Origin: Bacillota bacterium
GTDB lineage: Bacteria > Bacillota > Clostridia > Peptostreptococcales > Anaerovoracaceae
Direction: 5' to 3'
NCBI GenBank assembly: GCA_017443515.1
Contig: JAFRXM010000063.1
Location: forward strand, 1-47,220
DNA: 47,220 nucleotides
The position numbers were made by a program, and so were the translations under genes. The notes beneath the pieces are model-generated. The model did no database searches. It was given only the letters and a program-made list of their open reading frames with translations, and was not told where the DNA came from. Of this stretch, positions 1-7,728 are shown one piece after another (within the stretch, counting starts at the first letter, position 1; the number at the start of each line of letters is the position of its first letter).

Positions 1-94
1 CGGTGAAAGAGTGCCACCACCAATCATATCCGTGGTGCGCCAGGGGGCCATGCAGCATGCAACTGTCCCGAATTATATCGTGATGATTAAACAT
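1..94 (-). CDS. N-terminus of an unidentified protein (partial, runs off the left edge)
   Basis: An ATG at 94 is preceded on the minus strand by AAGGAG at 8-base spacing. The frame stays open for 31 residues to the window edge. The visible N-terminus begins MFNHHDIIRDSC and then carries HGYDWWWHSFT, a run rich in tryptophan and histidine with no signal peptide or membrane segment. A TATAAT-like -10 lies at 126-131 on the same strand, with no convincing -35, so this is probably the first gene of its transcript. I do not recognise the family with certainty and assign no function. That it is a real gene is likely, given start, ribosome binding site and -10 together. Confidence 0.6.
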   Translation of the reverse strand, partial: MFNHHDIIRDSCMLHGPLAHHGYDWWWHSFT

Positions 95-644
95 GATTCG
101 TCTCCTTGATGTATTGGATACTAAGATTATACCGTACTCTGGGATCTTATGAAATGATTATCTTCTATGTCAGGATTACTCTTTACACAAGGTGATGTCT
201 TTTTCGGGGACTCCGCCAGGTAGTAGCAGTTTTCTTTTTTGAGGGTGCATCCGACTTTCCTGTTCTTCCAAAAGAACAGTAACCGGGCTATGTATGGAGG
301 TCTTCTTCTGGAAAAGAAAAGATGCCCGGCAGGAAGAACTGTCTGCTGAGCACCTTAGATTAGGATAAAACCTGATTAAAAATGTCTGCTTCGGTCAGAT
401 TCGGCCAAACGGACCAATTTCAAATCGTAGTCTGAATAGAGACATGGAAAGGGGGGATGAAACCGCTTTTCGGGGAGGAGACATGCCGCCCTTCAATCCT
501 CGAAAAACGCACTTTTTGCTCTCCCTCATTTAGCCCATTTGTTAACTATAAAGGCTCAAAAAACGGCGGTTAGCCCCTCGTTAACTATAAAAAATCGGTC
601 GAAAACCATGGAACGCCATGAAAACAATCAAAGATCTCCGGGCA
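95..644. other. About 550-base stretch with no convincing gene
   Basis: No reading frame here has both a ribosome binding site and a plausible length; the longest ATG frame seen by eye (from 290, plus strand) is 19 codons. The stretch holds the -10 element of the gene at the left edge, an 8-bp hairpin CTGTTCTT/AAGAACAG at 260-279, and a two-copy direct repeat at 530-591. It may be the remnant of a decayed gene or a long spacer between two units that both run leftward. Confidence 0.5.
530..591. repeat. Two-copy direct repeat (TTAGCCC ... GTTAACTATAAA)
   Basis: The blocks TTAGCCC and GTTAACTATAAA occur together at 530-552 and again at 570-591, separated within each copy by 3-4 variable bases. 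The centre-to-centre distance is about 39 bases. The GTTAAC core is itself palindromic. Two copies are too few to call a known repeat class; a regulator-binding pair or a small local duplication are both possible. Confidence 0.45.
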
Positions 645-684
645 CGAAAAAACCCCGCAAAGCCGGAGCTTTTCGGGGTCTTTT
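645..684 (-). terminator. Rho-independent terminator of rplM-rpsI
   Basis: On the minus strand ACCCCG pairs with CGGGGT around an inner AAAGC/GCTTT helix, and is followed by a run of T. It begins about 20 bases past the rpsI stop codon, where the operon should end. Confidence 0.85.
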
Positions 685-704
685 GCTGTTGTTGAAGCCG
701 GCAA

Positions 705-1100
705 TTAACGCTTGCTGAACTGGGAAGCTCTGCGGGCTTTCTTAAGTCCGTACTTCTTTCTTTCCTTCATTCTCGGGTCTCTGGTGAGGAAACCTGCTGC
801 CTTAAGAGCCGGTCTGTTTTCCGGGTCTGCCTGGCAGAGAGCTCTGGAAACACCGTGGCGAAGCGCGCCGGACTGGCCGGTGGTGCCGCCGCCTTTAACG
901 GTAGCTACTACGTCGAACTTTGTGTCTGCGCCTACAAGCTGCAGAGGCCTCTTGACCTCGTTCTTGAGGAGCTCGAGTCCGCCGAAGTAATCGTCGAGAG
1001 ACTTCTTGTTCACGATGATGTTGCCCTTGCCGGGAACGAGCCTTACTCTGGCTACAGAAGACTTTCTTCTGCCTGTTCCGTAATACTGCATCTTAGCCAT
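705..1100 (-). CDS. rpsI: 30S ribosomal protein S9
   Basis: This small-subunit protein has a C-terminal tail that reaches the P-site tRNA. The 131-residue product has the family's hallmarks: [14 protein letters not shown] near residue 7, the [14 protein letters not shown] segment near residue 70, and the basic C-terminus ending QFSKR. Length is normal. It lies 11 bases downstream of rplM and shares its promoter; the gene has its own strong AAGGAGGTAAG site. A terminator follows directly, so it is the last gene of a two-gene operon, the standard L13-S9 pairing. Confidence 0.97.
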   Translation of the reverse strand: MAKMQYYGTGRRKSSVARVRLVPGKGNIIVNKKSLDDYFGGLELLKNEVKRPLQLVGADTKFDVVATVKGGGTTGQSGALRHGVSRALCQADPENRPALKAAGFLTRDPRMKERKKYGLKKARRASQFSKR

Positions 1101-1111
1101 TTCTTACCTCC

Positions 1112-1540
1112 TTAAAAGTTCCAGACTTCAGGCTTCTGAGCCTCGTGCTTGTGGTCGGGGCCTGCGTAAACCTTGAGCTTCTTGTACATCTGTCTTCCGA
1201 GAGGTCCCTTGGGCATCATTCCCTTTACAGCGTGGCGAATGATCTCTTCGGGGTTCTTAGCCTGCAGTTTGTCGAAGGTGATCTCACGGAGTCCGCCGGG
1301 ATAACCGGTGTGGTGCTTGTAGATCTTTTCCTTGAACTTCTTTCCGGTGACCTGGACCTTTTCTGCATTGACTATGATGACATAGTCACCGCAATCCAGG
1401 AACGGAGTGTAGGTGGGCTTCTTCTTGCCGCGGAGTATCATGGCAGCTTCTGTGCAGATGCGTCCGAGAGTCTTTCCTTCTGCATCGATCACATACCACT
1501 TGCGCTCGATCTCCGAGGGCTTTGCGATGTAAGACGACAT
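1112..1540 (-). CDS. rplM: 50S ribosomal protein L13
   Basis: This is an early-assembly large-subunit protein that binds 23S rRNA. The 142-residue product is full length and shows [14 protein letters not shown] near residue 14, [15 protein letters not shown] near residue 38, the [18 protein letters not shown] block near residue 108, and HxHEAQKP at the end. The ATG at 1540 has AAAGGAGG 5 bases upstream. It is first in the operon with rpsI, behind a roughly 150-nt structured leader and a near-consensus promoter. That arrangement fits the autogenous control known for L13 operons. Confidence 0.97.
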   Translation of the reverse strand: MSSYIAKPSEIERKWYVIDAEGKTLGRICTEAAMILRGKKKPTYTPFLDCGDYVIIVNAEKVQVTGKKFKEKIYKHHTGYPGGLREITFDKLQAKNPEEIIRHAVKGMMPKGPLGRQMYKKLKVYAGPDHKHEAQKPEVWNF

Positions 1541-1698
1541 TTTTACCTCCTTTGCCTACTCGAATGCGCTTCCTTTGCGCATAGTTTTCGGCGCCTACTC
1601 TGATGCCAATGTCTTTGCATCATTTTCAGCACTGCTACATTAACGTGTAACTGCGATCCTTACCTGCAGCGCTAAAAACGCTGGATAAGACAACGCAC
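1541..1698 (-). ncRNA. Structured mRNA leader of rplM (candidate L13 leader)
   Basis: The leader between the predicted start point (about 1697) and the rplM ATG contains three clear hairpins on the minus strand: CAGCG/CGCTG, GATGC/GCATC and ATGCGC/GCGCAT. The third has the loop AAAGGAA, which mimics the true AAAGGAGG ribosome binding site further down. GAGTAGGC occurs twice, once on each side of the third hairpin. L13 leaders that bind L13 are known in Firmicutes. Assignment here is by position and structure only; I did not match the known consensus base by base. Confidence 0.5.
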
Positions 1699-1703
1699 CG
1701 TTC

Positions 1704-1732
1704 ATTTTACATGGAGGTGCGCTGTTTGTCAA
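1704..1732 (-). promoter_or_regulatory. Promoter of rplM-rpsI
   Basis: On the minus strand TTGACA (1727-1732), a 17-base spacer and TAAAAT (1704-1709) form a near-perfect vegetative promoter. Confidence 0.85.
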
Positions 1733-1767
1733 TCGTTATTTTTCCGGAAACCTCGGGTATTTACACT

Positions 1768-2598
1768 CTATTCGAATACCTGCGTCATGGGCATCTCTTT
1801 TCCGACTGCCCCGAAACAGCTGTTTAAAAGCCTTTCCCTTCCGCCTATCCCGAAGACCGCGCCTATGTCGTGCAGCTTTTCCAGGTCCATCACGAAGATG
1901 GAGCGTATGCCCGGCTGTCTCTCCTCGGCAAAGGTGAATATGAATGTGTGGTCGTTGACCTTTATGTAGTCCGCGGGGTTGCTGGCCACCCAGCTTCCGT
2001 TCTCGGTCTGCATGGTGTAGGTGTAGTAGTGGTTGGTGTTGTATATGTGGCGCACTTCGTAGTCGCCGTCGCGGTAGGTCCAGACTATCGCGCGGCCCAG
2101 CATGTCGTTGGTAAAGCCGTGCAGCGGGGCCGACTTTTCAAACTCGCCTTCTATGCGGCCGAAGAGGAAGTCGCAGTCTACGTCGCGGGCAGACCACTGG
2201 GTCCCTATCTGCGACAACAGGACAGTTGCGTTGCCCGTAGCCATATCCACGACCAGATCCACAGCCCGAAGCGGCACTGCCTCTTTTATGATGCTGTGCA
2301 CCAGGAAGATGACGCCGTCCATGGTAAGCACCTGGCAGTAGGCCTGCTCGTAGGCGAGCCCGTCTTCCACCAGCTGAAGCTTGTTCTTTTCGAGGAAGGT
2401 CCACTCCAGCACGTGATCATCTCCGCGGAACTTAAGGCAGCAGCCGGTAAGAGCGTCCGAATCCTCCGGGGTATAGGGCCCTCGGAGCATGGACTTTCTG
2501 GCGTCCTCGGGCACTGTTTCGTCTACTATCTTCTGGACCTCCTCTGCGGTCATGTCCAGGTTCCATTTTCTGTGCCAGCGCTTGTCGTTATTGTTCAT
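1768..2598 (-). CDS. MoaF-like lipocalin-fold protein
   Basis: The 276-residue soluble protein has no signal peptide or membrane segment. It reads as two beta-rich halves, as in the MoaF family: an N-terminal half with LTGCCLKFRGDDHVLEWTF (residues about 50-70) and a C-terminal half ending in GIRSIFVMDLEKLHDIG and GIGGRERL. MoaF proteins were named from a locus near molybdenum genes, but a role in cofactor synthesis is not established, and no other moa gene is present here. It is the last gene of the run behind tyrS, 24 bases after the preceding stop, with no clear Shine-Dalgarno sequence before ATG 2598. The base composition is like the chromosome average, unlike the AT-rich genes just upstream. 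Function is unknown. Confidence 0.55.
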   Translation of the reverse strand: MNNNDKRWHRKWNLDMTAEEVQKIVDETVPEDARKSMLRGPYTPEDSDALTGCCLKFRGDDHVLEWTFLEKNKLQLVEDGLAYEQAYCQVLTMDGVIFLVHSIIKEAVPLRAVDLVVDMATGNATVLLSQIGTQWSARDVDCDFLFGRIEGEFEKSAPLHGFTNDMLGRAIVWTYRDGDYEVRHIYNTNHYYTYTMQTENGSWVASNPADYIKVNDHTFIFTFAEERQPGIRSIFVMDLEKLHDIGAVFGIGGRERLLNSCFGAVGKEMPMTQVFE

Positions 2599-2622
2599 AG
2601 TTTTTATCTATTGCCAAATTGA

Positions 2623-3189
2623 TCATTGGCGCAAATACAATGTGTGATCAATAGGTATTGTTGTTAGATTCAAAAGCATATTTTCCCCGAACTTGGTTGT
2701 CAGCATCATTGATAAACCGTCTAGACTGTTAACATACGCCCTGCACCAATCGCTCAAAGTATCAATGTCTTCTTTATCAATACCTTGATAATATGTCAAA
2801 AAACATCCAAACACATTATCGTTTGATGTAAACTCCGTAAATTCTCTACCTTTTGCATACAGCACACAAATATAACGATCTTCAAAGCCACCAAAGTCTT
2901 CATAAAACATTTTATAGAAAAACTCAGACTTATTATCCCTCTTAATGATCCAAACATCTTTGAATTCTTTACGGCTCCATGTCCTGTAGCAAATATCGTA
3001 TGTATTCCAGGGGAGATTGTCGGGATCTGCTTTAATAAGCGTGAATGAATCTGACAACTTATTTAAAAACTGTTCGGAATCCAAATGCCCAAATACAAGA
3101 TCATTCGCGTAATGATCAATCAGTTTTTTAGTCCAGATACCGTCGTCACATGGCTCTGCCTTAAATATTTTTCTGGTATAAAACTGCAT
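2623..3189 (-). CDS. Unknown protein, paralogue of the 3505-4065 product
   Basis: The 188-residue soluble protein is acidic and aromatic-rich. It aligns end to end with the product of 3505-4065: both start MQF, then share EPCDD.IWT.KL, KLSD.FTL.KAD, the segment DVWI.K.D..SE.FY, and the ending DG.S.MLT...GEN.LLNLTT. By eye about 45% of residues are identical. The gene is clearly AT-rich compared with tyrS. No Shine-Dalgarno sequence is visible before the ATG, and it begins 8 bases after the 82-residue ORF ends, so translation may be coupled. I do not recognise the family. A tandem duplicate flanking a small ORF resembles immunity-gene or antigen-variation layouts, but nothing here proves such a role. 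Confidence 0.75.
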   Translation of the reverse strand: MQFYTRKIFKAEPCDDGIWTKKLIDHYANDLVFGHLDSEQFLNKLSDSFTLIKADPDNLPWNTYDICYRTWSRKEFKDVWIIKRDNKSEFFYKMFYEDFGGFEDRYICVLYAKGREFTEFTSNDNVFGCFLTYYQGIDKEDIDTLSDWCRAYVNSLDGLSMMLTTKFGENMLLNLTTIPIDHTLYLRQ

Positions 3190-3197
3190 GATAAATA

Positions 3198-3446
3198 CTA
3201 ATTGTTATACACATGAATATTAACCAAATCGTCTGTATAATACCACCCGTAAACATACAAGTACATTCTTGCATTATCTGTTGTAACATAGACTTCATCC
3301 AAATCTACATTATTGGTAAGTATTACATCACCAATTGAGACGGTTCCACTCGATAGCCCCAATCCATAAGTTGAACTATAATTAGACTTAGAATAATAAA
3401 CACATGGATATAAAGATGACCCATTTGTTAACTGAATAGAATTCAT
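3198..3446 (-). CDS. Small AT-rich ORF, unknown
   Basis: The 82-residue product is rich in Tyr, Asn, Ser and Val, with alternating hydrophobic residues that suggest a small all-beta fold. It has one cysteine (residue 15) and no signal peptide. A perfect AAGGAGGATAAG precedes the ATG at 3446, the best ribosome binding site of this cluster, so it is very likely translated. It sits between two paralogous genes and has the lowest GC content in the neighbourhood. No family was recognised. It could be a small effector or a partner of the paralogues. Confidence 0.65.
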   Translation of the reverse strand: MNSIQLTNGSSLYPCVYYSKSNYSSTYGLGLSSGTVSIGDVILTNNVDLDEVYVTTDNARMYLYVYGWYYTDDLVNIHVYNN

Positions 3447-3504
3447 CTTATCCTCCTTGCTACAATACCATCATTCTATTTTTACTAGTACTTACCAATC
3501 CCCA

Positions 3505-4065
3505 TTATAGCTTTAAATACGATCCATGGTCTGATACTGATGTTGTCAGGTTCAAGAGAACGTTTTCACCATATTCTGCAGTAAGCATAGTGGACATGCC
3601 ATCTAAAACATTAAGATATATCCTTGCTCTGTTGCTGAGCGAATGCAGGTCTTCACTATTGATGCCCCTGTAATAGTGCAGAAAGTGCGAGAAGATATTT
3701 GCATTTGAGTGAAACTGATGGTCTATACCGGCCCCACTATAGAGAATGCACATCGTTTCGTCTTCATAGTCCTGTCTGAATAAGTCATAAAACAATTCAG
3801 ACCGGTCATCCTTTTTTACTATCCATACATCTCTAAACAGAGCCTTATGCATTAATGTCCTGAAACACATCTCATAAGTGCTGTCAGGAATCATATTCCG
3901 GTCTGCTTTCACCAAAGTGAACACATCTGAAAGCTTCCTGAGATACTGATCAGGGGACAGCTCTCCCAGAATAATATCATCCCCATAGTATTCCACCAGC
4001 TTCCTGGTCCAGATATCATCATCGCAGGGCTCCCATTGGAGTATAGGTTTAGTCAGGAACTGCAT
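3505..4065 (-). CDS. Unknown protein, upstream paralogue
   Basis: The 186-residue soluble protein is the paralogue of the 2623-3189 product. Its ATG (4065) follows the tyrS stop codon with no gap (TAAATG), and an AAGGTGA site lies inside the last tyrS codons, so it is translated from the tyrS message. The shared conserved core EPCDD...W and DG.STMLT.EYGEN.LLNLTT shows it belongs to the same unrecognised family. Its GC content is between that of tyrS and the two more AT-rich genes downstream, as expected for an older copy or one partly ameliorated. Function unknown. Confidence 0.75.
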   Translation of the reverse strand: MQFLTKPILQWEPCDDDIWTRKLVEYYGDDIILGELSPDQYLRKLSDVFTLVKADRNMIPDSTYEMCFRTLMHKALFRDVWIVKKDDRSELFYDLFRQDYEDETMCILYSGAGIDHQFHSNANIFSHFLHYYRGINSEDLHSLSNRARIYLNVLDGMSTMLTAEYGENVLLNLTTSVSDHGSYLKL

Positions 4066-5379
4066 TTACAGAGTCACCTTCAGGAAGGTCTTCTTGCCCT
4101 TCTTGAACACTATGCCGTCGCCGAAATCTTCGGGCTTTATTATCATCTTGGGGTCGGTGACCTTTTCACCGTTCATCGTAAGACCGCCCTGCTCTATCGT
4201 GCGGAAGCCTTCGCCGTTGGAGGGAACAAGGCCTGCCTGCTTGATGAGAGCCACTACGCCTATGCCTTCAGCAGGAACGCTGACCTGTTTTGTGGGAATG
4301 TTGGCGCTGTCCGCTCCGCCGGAGAACGCCGCCCTCGCGGCCTCCTGAGCCTTCGCGGCCTCTTCTTCGCCGTGCACGAGCTTGGTCACTTCAAACGCCA
4401 GAACTTCCTTGGCGTGGTTGATCTCCTGATCTTTAAGAGCTCCGAGCCTTCTTACCTCGTCCATGGGCAGGAAGGTGAGCATCCTTAAGCATTTTTCCAC
4501 GTCAGCGTCCTCGACGTTCCTCCAGTACTGGTAGAAGTCGTAGGGGCTGCACTTGCTGGCATCCAGCCACAGGGCGCCCTTCTGGCTCTTGCCCATCTTG
4601 GTGCCGTCGGACTTGGTGAGAAGAGCGAATGTCATGCCGTAATAATCGTCCTTGCCCAGGATCCTTCGTGCAAGGTCCCTTCCGGCCAGGATGTTGCTCC
4701 ACTGGTCGTTTCCGCCGAACTCGATCTTGCAGTCGTAATCGCGGGCCTGTACGTAGAAATCGTAGGCCTGAAGCAGCATGTAGTTGAACTCGAGGAAGGA
4801 AAGGCCTTTCTCCATGCGCTGCTTGAAGCACTCCGCGCGGAGCATGTCGTTGACGGAGAATTTGCTGCCTATGTCCCTGATGAATTCCAGGTAGTTGAGG
4901 TTGCGCAGCCAGTCCGCGTTGTTGACGCAGATAGCCTTGCCCGGCTCTGGAGTCTTGCTCTCGCCGCCCTTGCCGAGAACGCCCTCGCCCTGGATGTGCT
5001 TCCAGTCCTCGTCGAACTCCAGGAAGCGGTCGAAGAGGCTCTTGAACTTCCTGCCGTTCTCGTCTATCTGCTCCACGGTCATCATGGGGCGCGCGTCGGT
5101 GCGGCCCGAAGGATCGCCCAGCATGGTGGTGCCGCCGCCGATGAGGACCACAGGGGTGTGACCGTACTTCTGCATGTACATCATGATGATGACCTGCATG
5201 AAGTGGCCCACGTGCAGGCAGTCTGCTGTGGCGTCGAAACCTATGTAGAACTTGACCTTTTCGCGGCCGAGAAGGCTTCTTATACCTTCGTCGTCCGTGG
5301 TCTGCTCTATGAAACCGCGCTCTTTGAGCACGTCGTATACGTTATCGAATGTCGAAACGTTGTCTGGGATCTTAAACAT
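4066..5379 (-). CDS. tyrS: Tyrosyl-tRNA synthetase
   Basis: This class I synthetase charges tRNA-Tyr with tyrosine. The 437-residue product has HVGH at residues 56-59, the tyrosine/ATP site blocks [13 protein letters not shown] and [10 protein letters not shown], and KMGKS at 261-265. The C-terminal S4-like RNA-binding segment includes [11 protein letters not shown] stretch around residues 125-150 ([12 protein letters not shown]) is longer than usual before the VNNADWL motif. The start is set at ATG 5379, which has AAGGAG 8 bases upstream; the open frame extends 12 codons further up, but those codons fall within the leader hairpin. No T-box is present. It heads a run with the two paralogues, the small ORF and the MoaF-like gene. 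Confidence 0.95.
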   Translation of the reverse strand: MFKIPDNVSTFDNVYDVLKERGFIEQTTDDEGIRSLLGREKVKFYIGFDATADCLHVGHFMQVIIMMYMQKYGHTPVVLIGGGTTMLGDPSGRTDARPMMTVEQIDENGRKFKSLFDRFLEFDEDWKHIQGEGVLGKGGESKTPEPGKAICVNNADWLRNLNYLEFIRDIGSKFSVNDMLRAECFKQRMEKGLSFLEFNYMLLQAYDFYVQARDYDCKIEFGGNDQWSNILAGRDLARRILGKDDYYGMTFALLTKSDGTKMGKSQKGALWLDASKCSPYDFYQYWRNVEDADVEKCLRMLTFLPMDEVRRLGALKDQEINHAKEVLAFEVTKLVHGEEEAAKAQEAARAAFSGGADSANIPTKQVSVPAEGIGVVALIKQAGLVPSNGEGFRTIEQGGLTMNGEKVTDPKMIIKPEDFGDGIVFKKGKKTFLKVTL

Positions 5380-5395
5380 TATCTTTCTCCTTGGG

Positions 5396-5424
5396 TCAAA
5401 AAACGACGCTGCCAAAACAGCGCC
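5396..5424 (-). terminator. Terminator-like hairpin in the tyrS leader (candidate attenuator)
   Basis: On the minus strand GCGCTG and CAGCGT pair around TTTTGG and are followed by CGTTTTTT, about 20 bases before the tyrS start codon and downstream of the likely tyrS promoter. That places an intrinsic-terminator shape inside the leader rather than after a gene. Confidence 0.5.
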
Positions 5425-5447
5425 GCGAAATATACTTTTCCTGCAAA

Positions 5448-5476
5448 ACTATTTTGGACTTTTCTTACTATGTCAA
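5448..5476 (-). promoter_or_regulatory. Likely promoter of tyrS
   Basis: The minus strand has a perfect -35 TTGACA (5471-5476), a 17-base spacer and a poor -10 AATAGT (5448-5453). Confidence 0.5.
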
Positions 5477-5612
5477 TACCCGCTGATGCTTTCGCAGCAG
5501 CGGCCTGGATAGGCATAATAGTTTACCGTAAGTACAAAAAAGCTTCTCATAATAAAATTATTCTACTACAGAACGACCGCTTGTCAAGGAAAAAATCACT
5601 GCGCGTTCTGTA

Positions 5613-6242
5613 CTACTTTGTTCCGTAGATGCGGTCGCCTGCATCGCCAAGACCCGGCAGAATGTAAGCGTGGTCGTTGAGCTGCCTGTCCTTGGCCGCG
5701 ATGTAGATATCTACGTCCGGATGGGCCTTCTGGAGCACCTCTATTCCTTCGGGAGCCGCGATGATGCACATGAACTTGATCTGCTTTGCGCCGTGCTGCT
5801 TTACGAAATCTATTGCAGCAGCTGCGCTTCCGCCTGTTGCCAGCATCGGGTCTACGATGAAGACCTGGCGCTTGTGGATGTCAGCGGGCAGCTTGCAGTA
5901 ATACTCTACCGGCAGATGGGTCTCAGGATCCCTGTAGAGACCTATGAAACCTACCTTGGCATTGGGGATCAGGGACAGCATGCCGTCCACGAATCCAAGG
6001 CCTGCGCGAAGGATGGGGACTATTGCTACATCTTCGCCGTCGAGCATCTTAAGGGTGCACTTTTCCATAGGTGTCTCCACCTCGACGTCCTTGAGGGGAA
6101 GATCTCTTGTGGCTTCGTAAGTCATGAGCGTGGCTATCTCTGTTACGAGCTGGCGGAAATCCTTAGTGGAAGTCTCCTTGCCGCGCAGAAGCGCTGTCTT
6201 GTGCTGAATAAGTGGATGATCAAATACGTAAACTTTACCCAT
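5613..6242 (-). CDS. upp: Uracil phosphoribosyltransferase
   Basis: This pyrimidine-salvage enzyme converts uracil and PRPP to UMP. The 209-residue product is full length. The PRPP-binding loop [11 protein letters not shown] lies at about residues 130-140, the flexible loop [12 protein letters not shown] at 77-88, and the uracil-recognising C-terminal [13 protein letters not shown] ends the protein. AGGAGGAAGAC precedes ATG 6242. It lies 15 bases after the Sua5-RpiB gene, matching the rpiB-upp order of many Firmicutes. The uraA permease and the pyrR regulator elsewhere in the window act on the same uracil pool. Confidence 0.97.
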   Translation of the reverse strand: MGKVYVFDHPLIQHKTALLRGKETSTKDFRQLVTEIATLMTYEATRDLPLKDVEVETPMEKCTLKMLDGEDVAIVPILRAGLGFVDGMLSLIPNAKVGFIGLYRDPETHLPVEYYCKLPADIHKRQVFIVDPMLATGGSAAAAIDFVKQHGAKQIKFMCIIAAPEGIEVLQKAHPDVDIYIAAKDRQLNDHAYILPGLGDAGDRIYGTK

Positions 6243-6257
6243 GTCTTCCTCCTTAGG

Positions 6258-6689
6258 TTACATTTCGTCCAGTAATGCTACTCTTCTATCATGACGGCCG
6301 TGTTCCTCTTCGGTATCCAGCCAAATGTCAACGAGTTCTATCGCCTGCTGCGGCTCCAGGATGCGGCCGCCGAGGCTTACCATGTTTGCATGGTTGTGCT
6401 TTTTAGCCATCTCGGCCATAAACGGCGTGACCAGCTCCGCGCAGCGTATGCCGTGCACTTTGTTAGCGGCGATGCCTATGCCTATGCCGGTACCGCAGAG
6501 GACTATGCCCAGATCCGCCTGGCCGGAGACCACGTATTCGGCGCATTTTTTGCCGTATTCGGGGTAATCCACGCGCTCCTCTCCGTAAATGCCAAGGTCT
6601 GTGACCTCATAACCTTTTTCCTGCAGATGCTCCACGAGGGGCTGCTTCAAATTGAAGCCGCCGTGGTCGCACGCGATCGCGATCTTCAT
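6258..6689 (-). CDS. rpiB: Internal translation start: stand-alone RpiB inside the fusion
   Basis: ATG 6689 is in the fusion frame and has a textbook GGAGGAGGA Shine-Dalgarno sequence (6696-6704) at 6-base spacing. The 143-residue product begins MKIAIACDHGG and is a complete RpiB, which interconverts ribose-5-phosphate and ribulose-5-phosphate in the pentose phosphate pathway. The outer frame's own start at 7691 has a much weaker site, so free RpiB may outnumber the fusion protein. Confidence 0.7.
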   Translation of the reverse strand: MKIAIACDHGGFNLKQPLVEHLQEKGYEVTDLGIYGEERVDYPEYGKKCAEYVVSGQADLGIVLCGTGIGIGIAANKVHGIRCAELVTPFMAEMAKKHNHANMVSLGGRILEPQQAIELVDIWLDTEEEHGRHDRRVALLDEM

Positions 6690-7691
6690 CTTCTGTCCTC
6701 CTCCGACTCTTATTATATTATATCCCGCAGCTTTAAGCATGCGGTTTTCAAGCGAAAACCCCAGCGAACTGCCGCTTTCGGGGGCTGCGGCAAGTATTAT
6801 GTCCGCGCCCTGCGCGTCTGCTTCCCTGAGCCTTGCGAAGAAGGTCCGGGGCTGCGGGCGGTCTATCACGAAGACCTTCTTTCCGGCCTCAAGCTCTGCC
6901 CGGAGCCTCTCCTTTATAGCAGCCTGTATGTCCTCTGTATCGCCCTCGAAGAGCACCATGGGCGCCTTGGGAGCGTAGTGTCTGTATTTCTGCCCGGGGG
7001 CTTTGGGCCTGAAAGCCGGGTCCTCTGACGGCTTTTTGAAAAGCGCCGGGTCGTAGGAGACCTCGCAGCCAGTAACTGCTGATATCATCTCCGGCGTTAC
7101 GAGGCCGGGGCGCAGTATGGCAGGATGCGCAGGATCCGTGAGATCCAGAACGGTGGATTCTATGCCGCCGTCACAGGTATCGCCGCAGATGATGGCGTCT
7201 ATGCGGCCGTCCAGGTCGTTTTTCACATGCAGCCAGCTGGTGGGGCTGGGCCTTCCCGAAACGTTGGCGCTGGGGCCGCTCACCGCTGTGCCGCAAAGCT
7301 CTATGAACTTCAGAGTTGCGGCGCTTTTCGGCATGCGCACGGCCACTGTGCTAAGGCCTCCGGTGGTCTCTTTTGGGAGCTCGGGGCGTTTGGGAAGCAC
7401 CATGGTAAGGGGCCCGGGCCAGAAGGCTTCGGCCAGCCTTAAGGCTTCCCCCGGGACCTCCGCCGCCACTCTGTACAGATCCTCTGTCTTTGCAATGTGC
7501 ACTATCAGCGGGTTGTCGGAAGGCCTTCCCTTGGCTGCGTAAGCCTTTTTCGCGGCTTCAGGGTCGAACGCGTCGGCCCCCAGGCCGTAGACTGTTTCCG
7601 TGGGGAAAGCCACGAGCCCGCCGCCTTTAAGTATCTCCGCCGCTTTTTGCAGATCCGCATCTTCAGTTGATAACAGTAAAGTCTCTAGCAT
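6258..7691 (-). CDS. Fusion of threonylcarbamoyl-AMP synthase (Sua5) and ribose-5-phosphate isomerase B
   Basis: One 477-codon frame holds two enzymes. Residues 1-334 are Sua5/YrdC, which makes threonylcarbamoyl-AMP for the t6A base of ANN-decoding tRNAs: GGGLVAFPTETVYGLGADA near 22-42, SGPSANVSGRPSP near 140, and a C-terminal Sua5 domain ending AGYNIIRV. Residues 335-477 are RpiB: DHGG near 343 and VLCGTGIGIGIAANK. The joint is the three-glycine stretch VGGGQK. Its codons read GGAGGAGGA on the mRNA, 6 bases before ATG 6689, so RpiB can also start by itself as a 143-residue protein, the normal RpiB length. Separate sua5 and rpiB genes lie near prfA in relatives; here the stop codon between them is gone. 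A one-base sequencing error is a possible alternative. Confidence 0.85.
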   Translation of the reverse strand: MLETLLLSTEDADLQKAAEILKGGGLVAFPTETVYGLGADAFDPEAAKKAYAAKGRPSDNPLIVHIAKTEDLYRVAAEVPGEALRLAEAFWPGPLTMVLPKRPELPKETTGGLSTVAVRMPKSAATLKFIELCGTAVSGPSANVSGRPSPTSWLHVKNDLDGRIDAIICGDTCDGGIESTVLDLTDPAHPAILRPGLVTPEMISAVTGCEVSYDPALFKKPSEDPAFRPKAPGQKYRHYAPKAPMVLFEGDTEDIQAAIKERLRAELEAGKKVFVIDRPQPRTFFARLREADAQGADIILAAAPESGSSLGFSLENRMLKAAGYNIIRVGGGQKMKIAIACDHGGFNLKQPLVEHLQEKGYEVTDLGIYGEERVDYPEYGKKCAEYVVSGQADLGIVLCGTGIGIGIAANKVHGIRCAELVTPFMAEMAKKHNHANMVSLGGRILEPQQAIELVDIWLDTEEEHGRHDRRVALLDEM

Positions 7692-7700
7692 TTATCTTCT

Positions 7701-7727
7701 GGTGGCGAAGAACCGTCCCTCTCCACC
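7701..7727 (-). repeat. GGGACGGTTCT hairpin element, copy A
   Basis: The 27-base element has GGTGG/CCACC ends around the core GGGACGGTTCT. It begins one base past the prfA stop codon and ends 9 bases before the sua5 start. It matches copy B (32480-32504) at 24 of 25 positions, in the same orientation relative to the upstream gene. Confidence 0.75.
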
Positions 7728-7728
7728 G

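Noticed and set aside
1768-2598. Molybdenum cofactor biosynthesis cluster
   Set aside because: Only a MoaF-like gene is present; no moaA, moaC, moaE, moeA or transport gene is in the window.
5380-5612. T-box riboswitch before tyrS
   Set aside because: No GGUGG/ACCGCG antiterminator sequence or specifier stem could be found on the minus strand.
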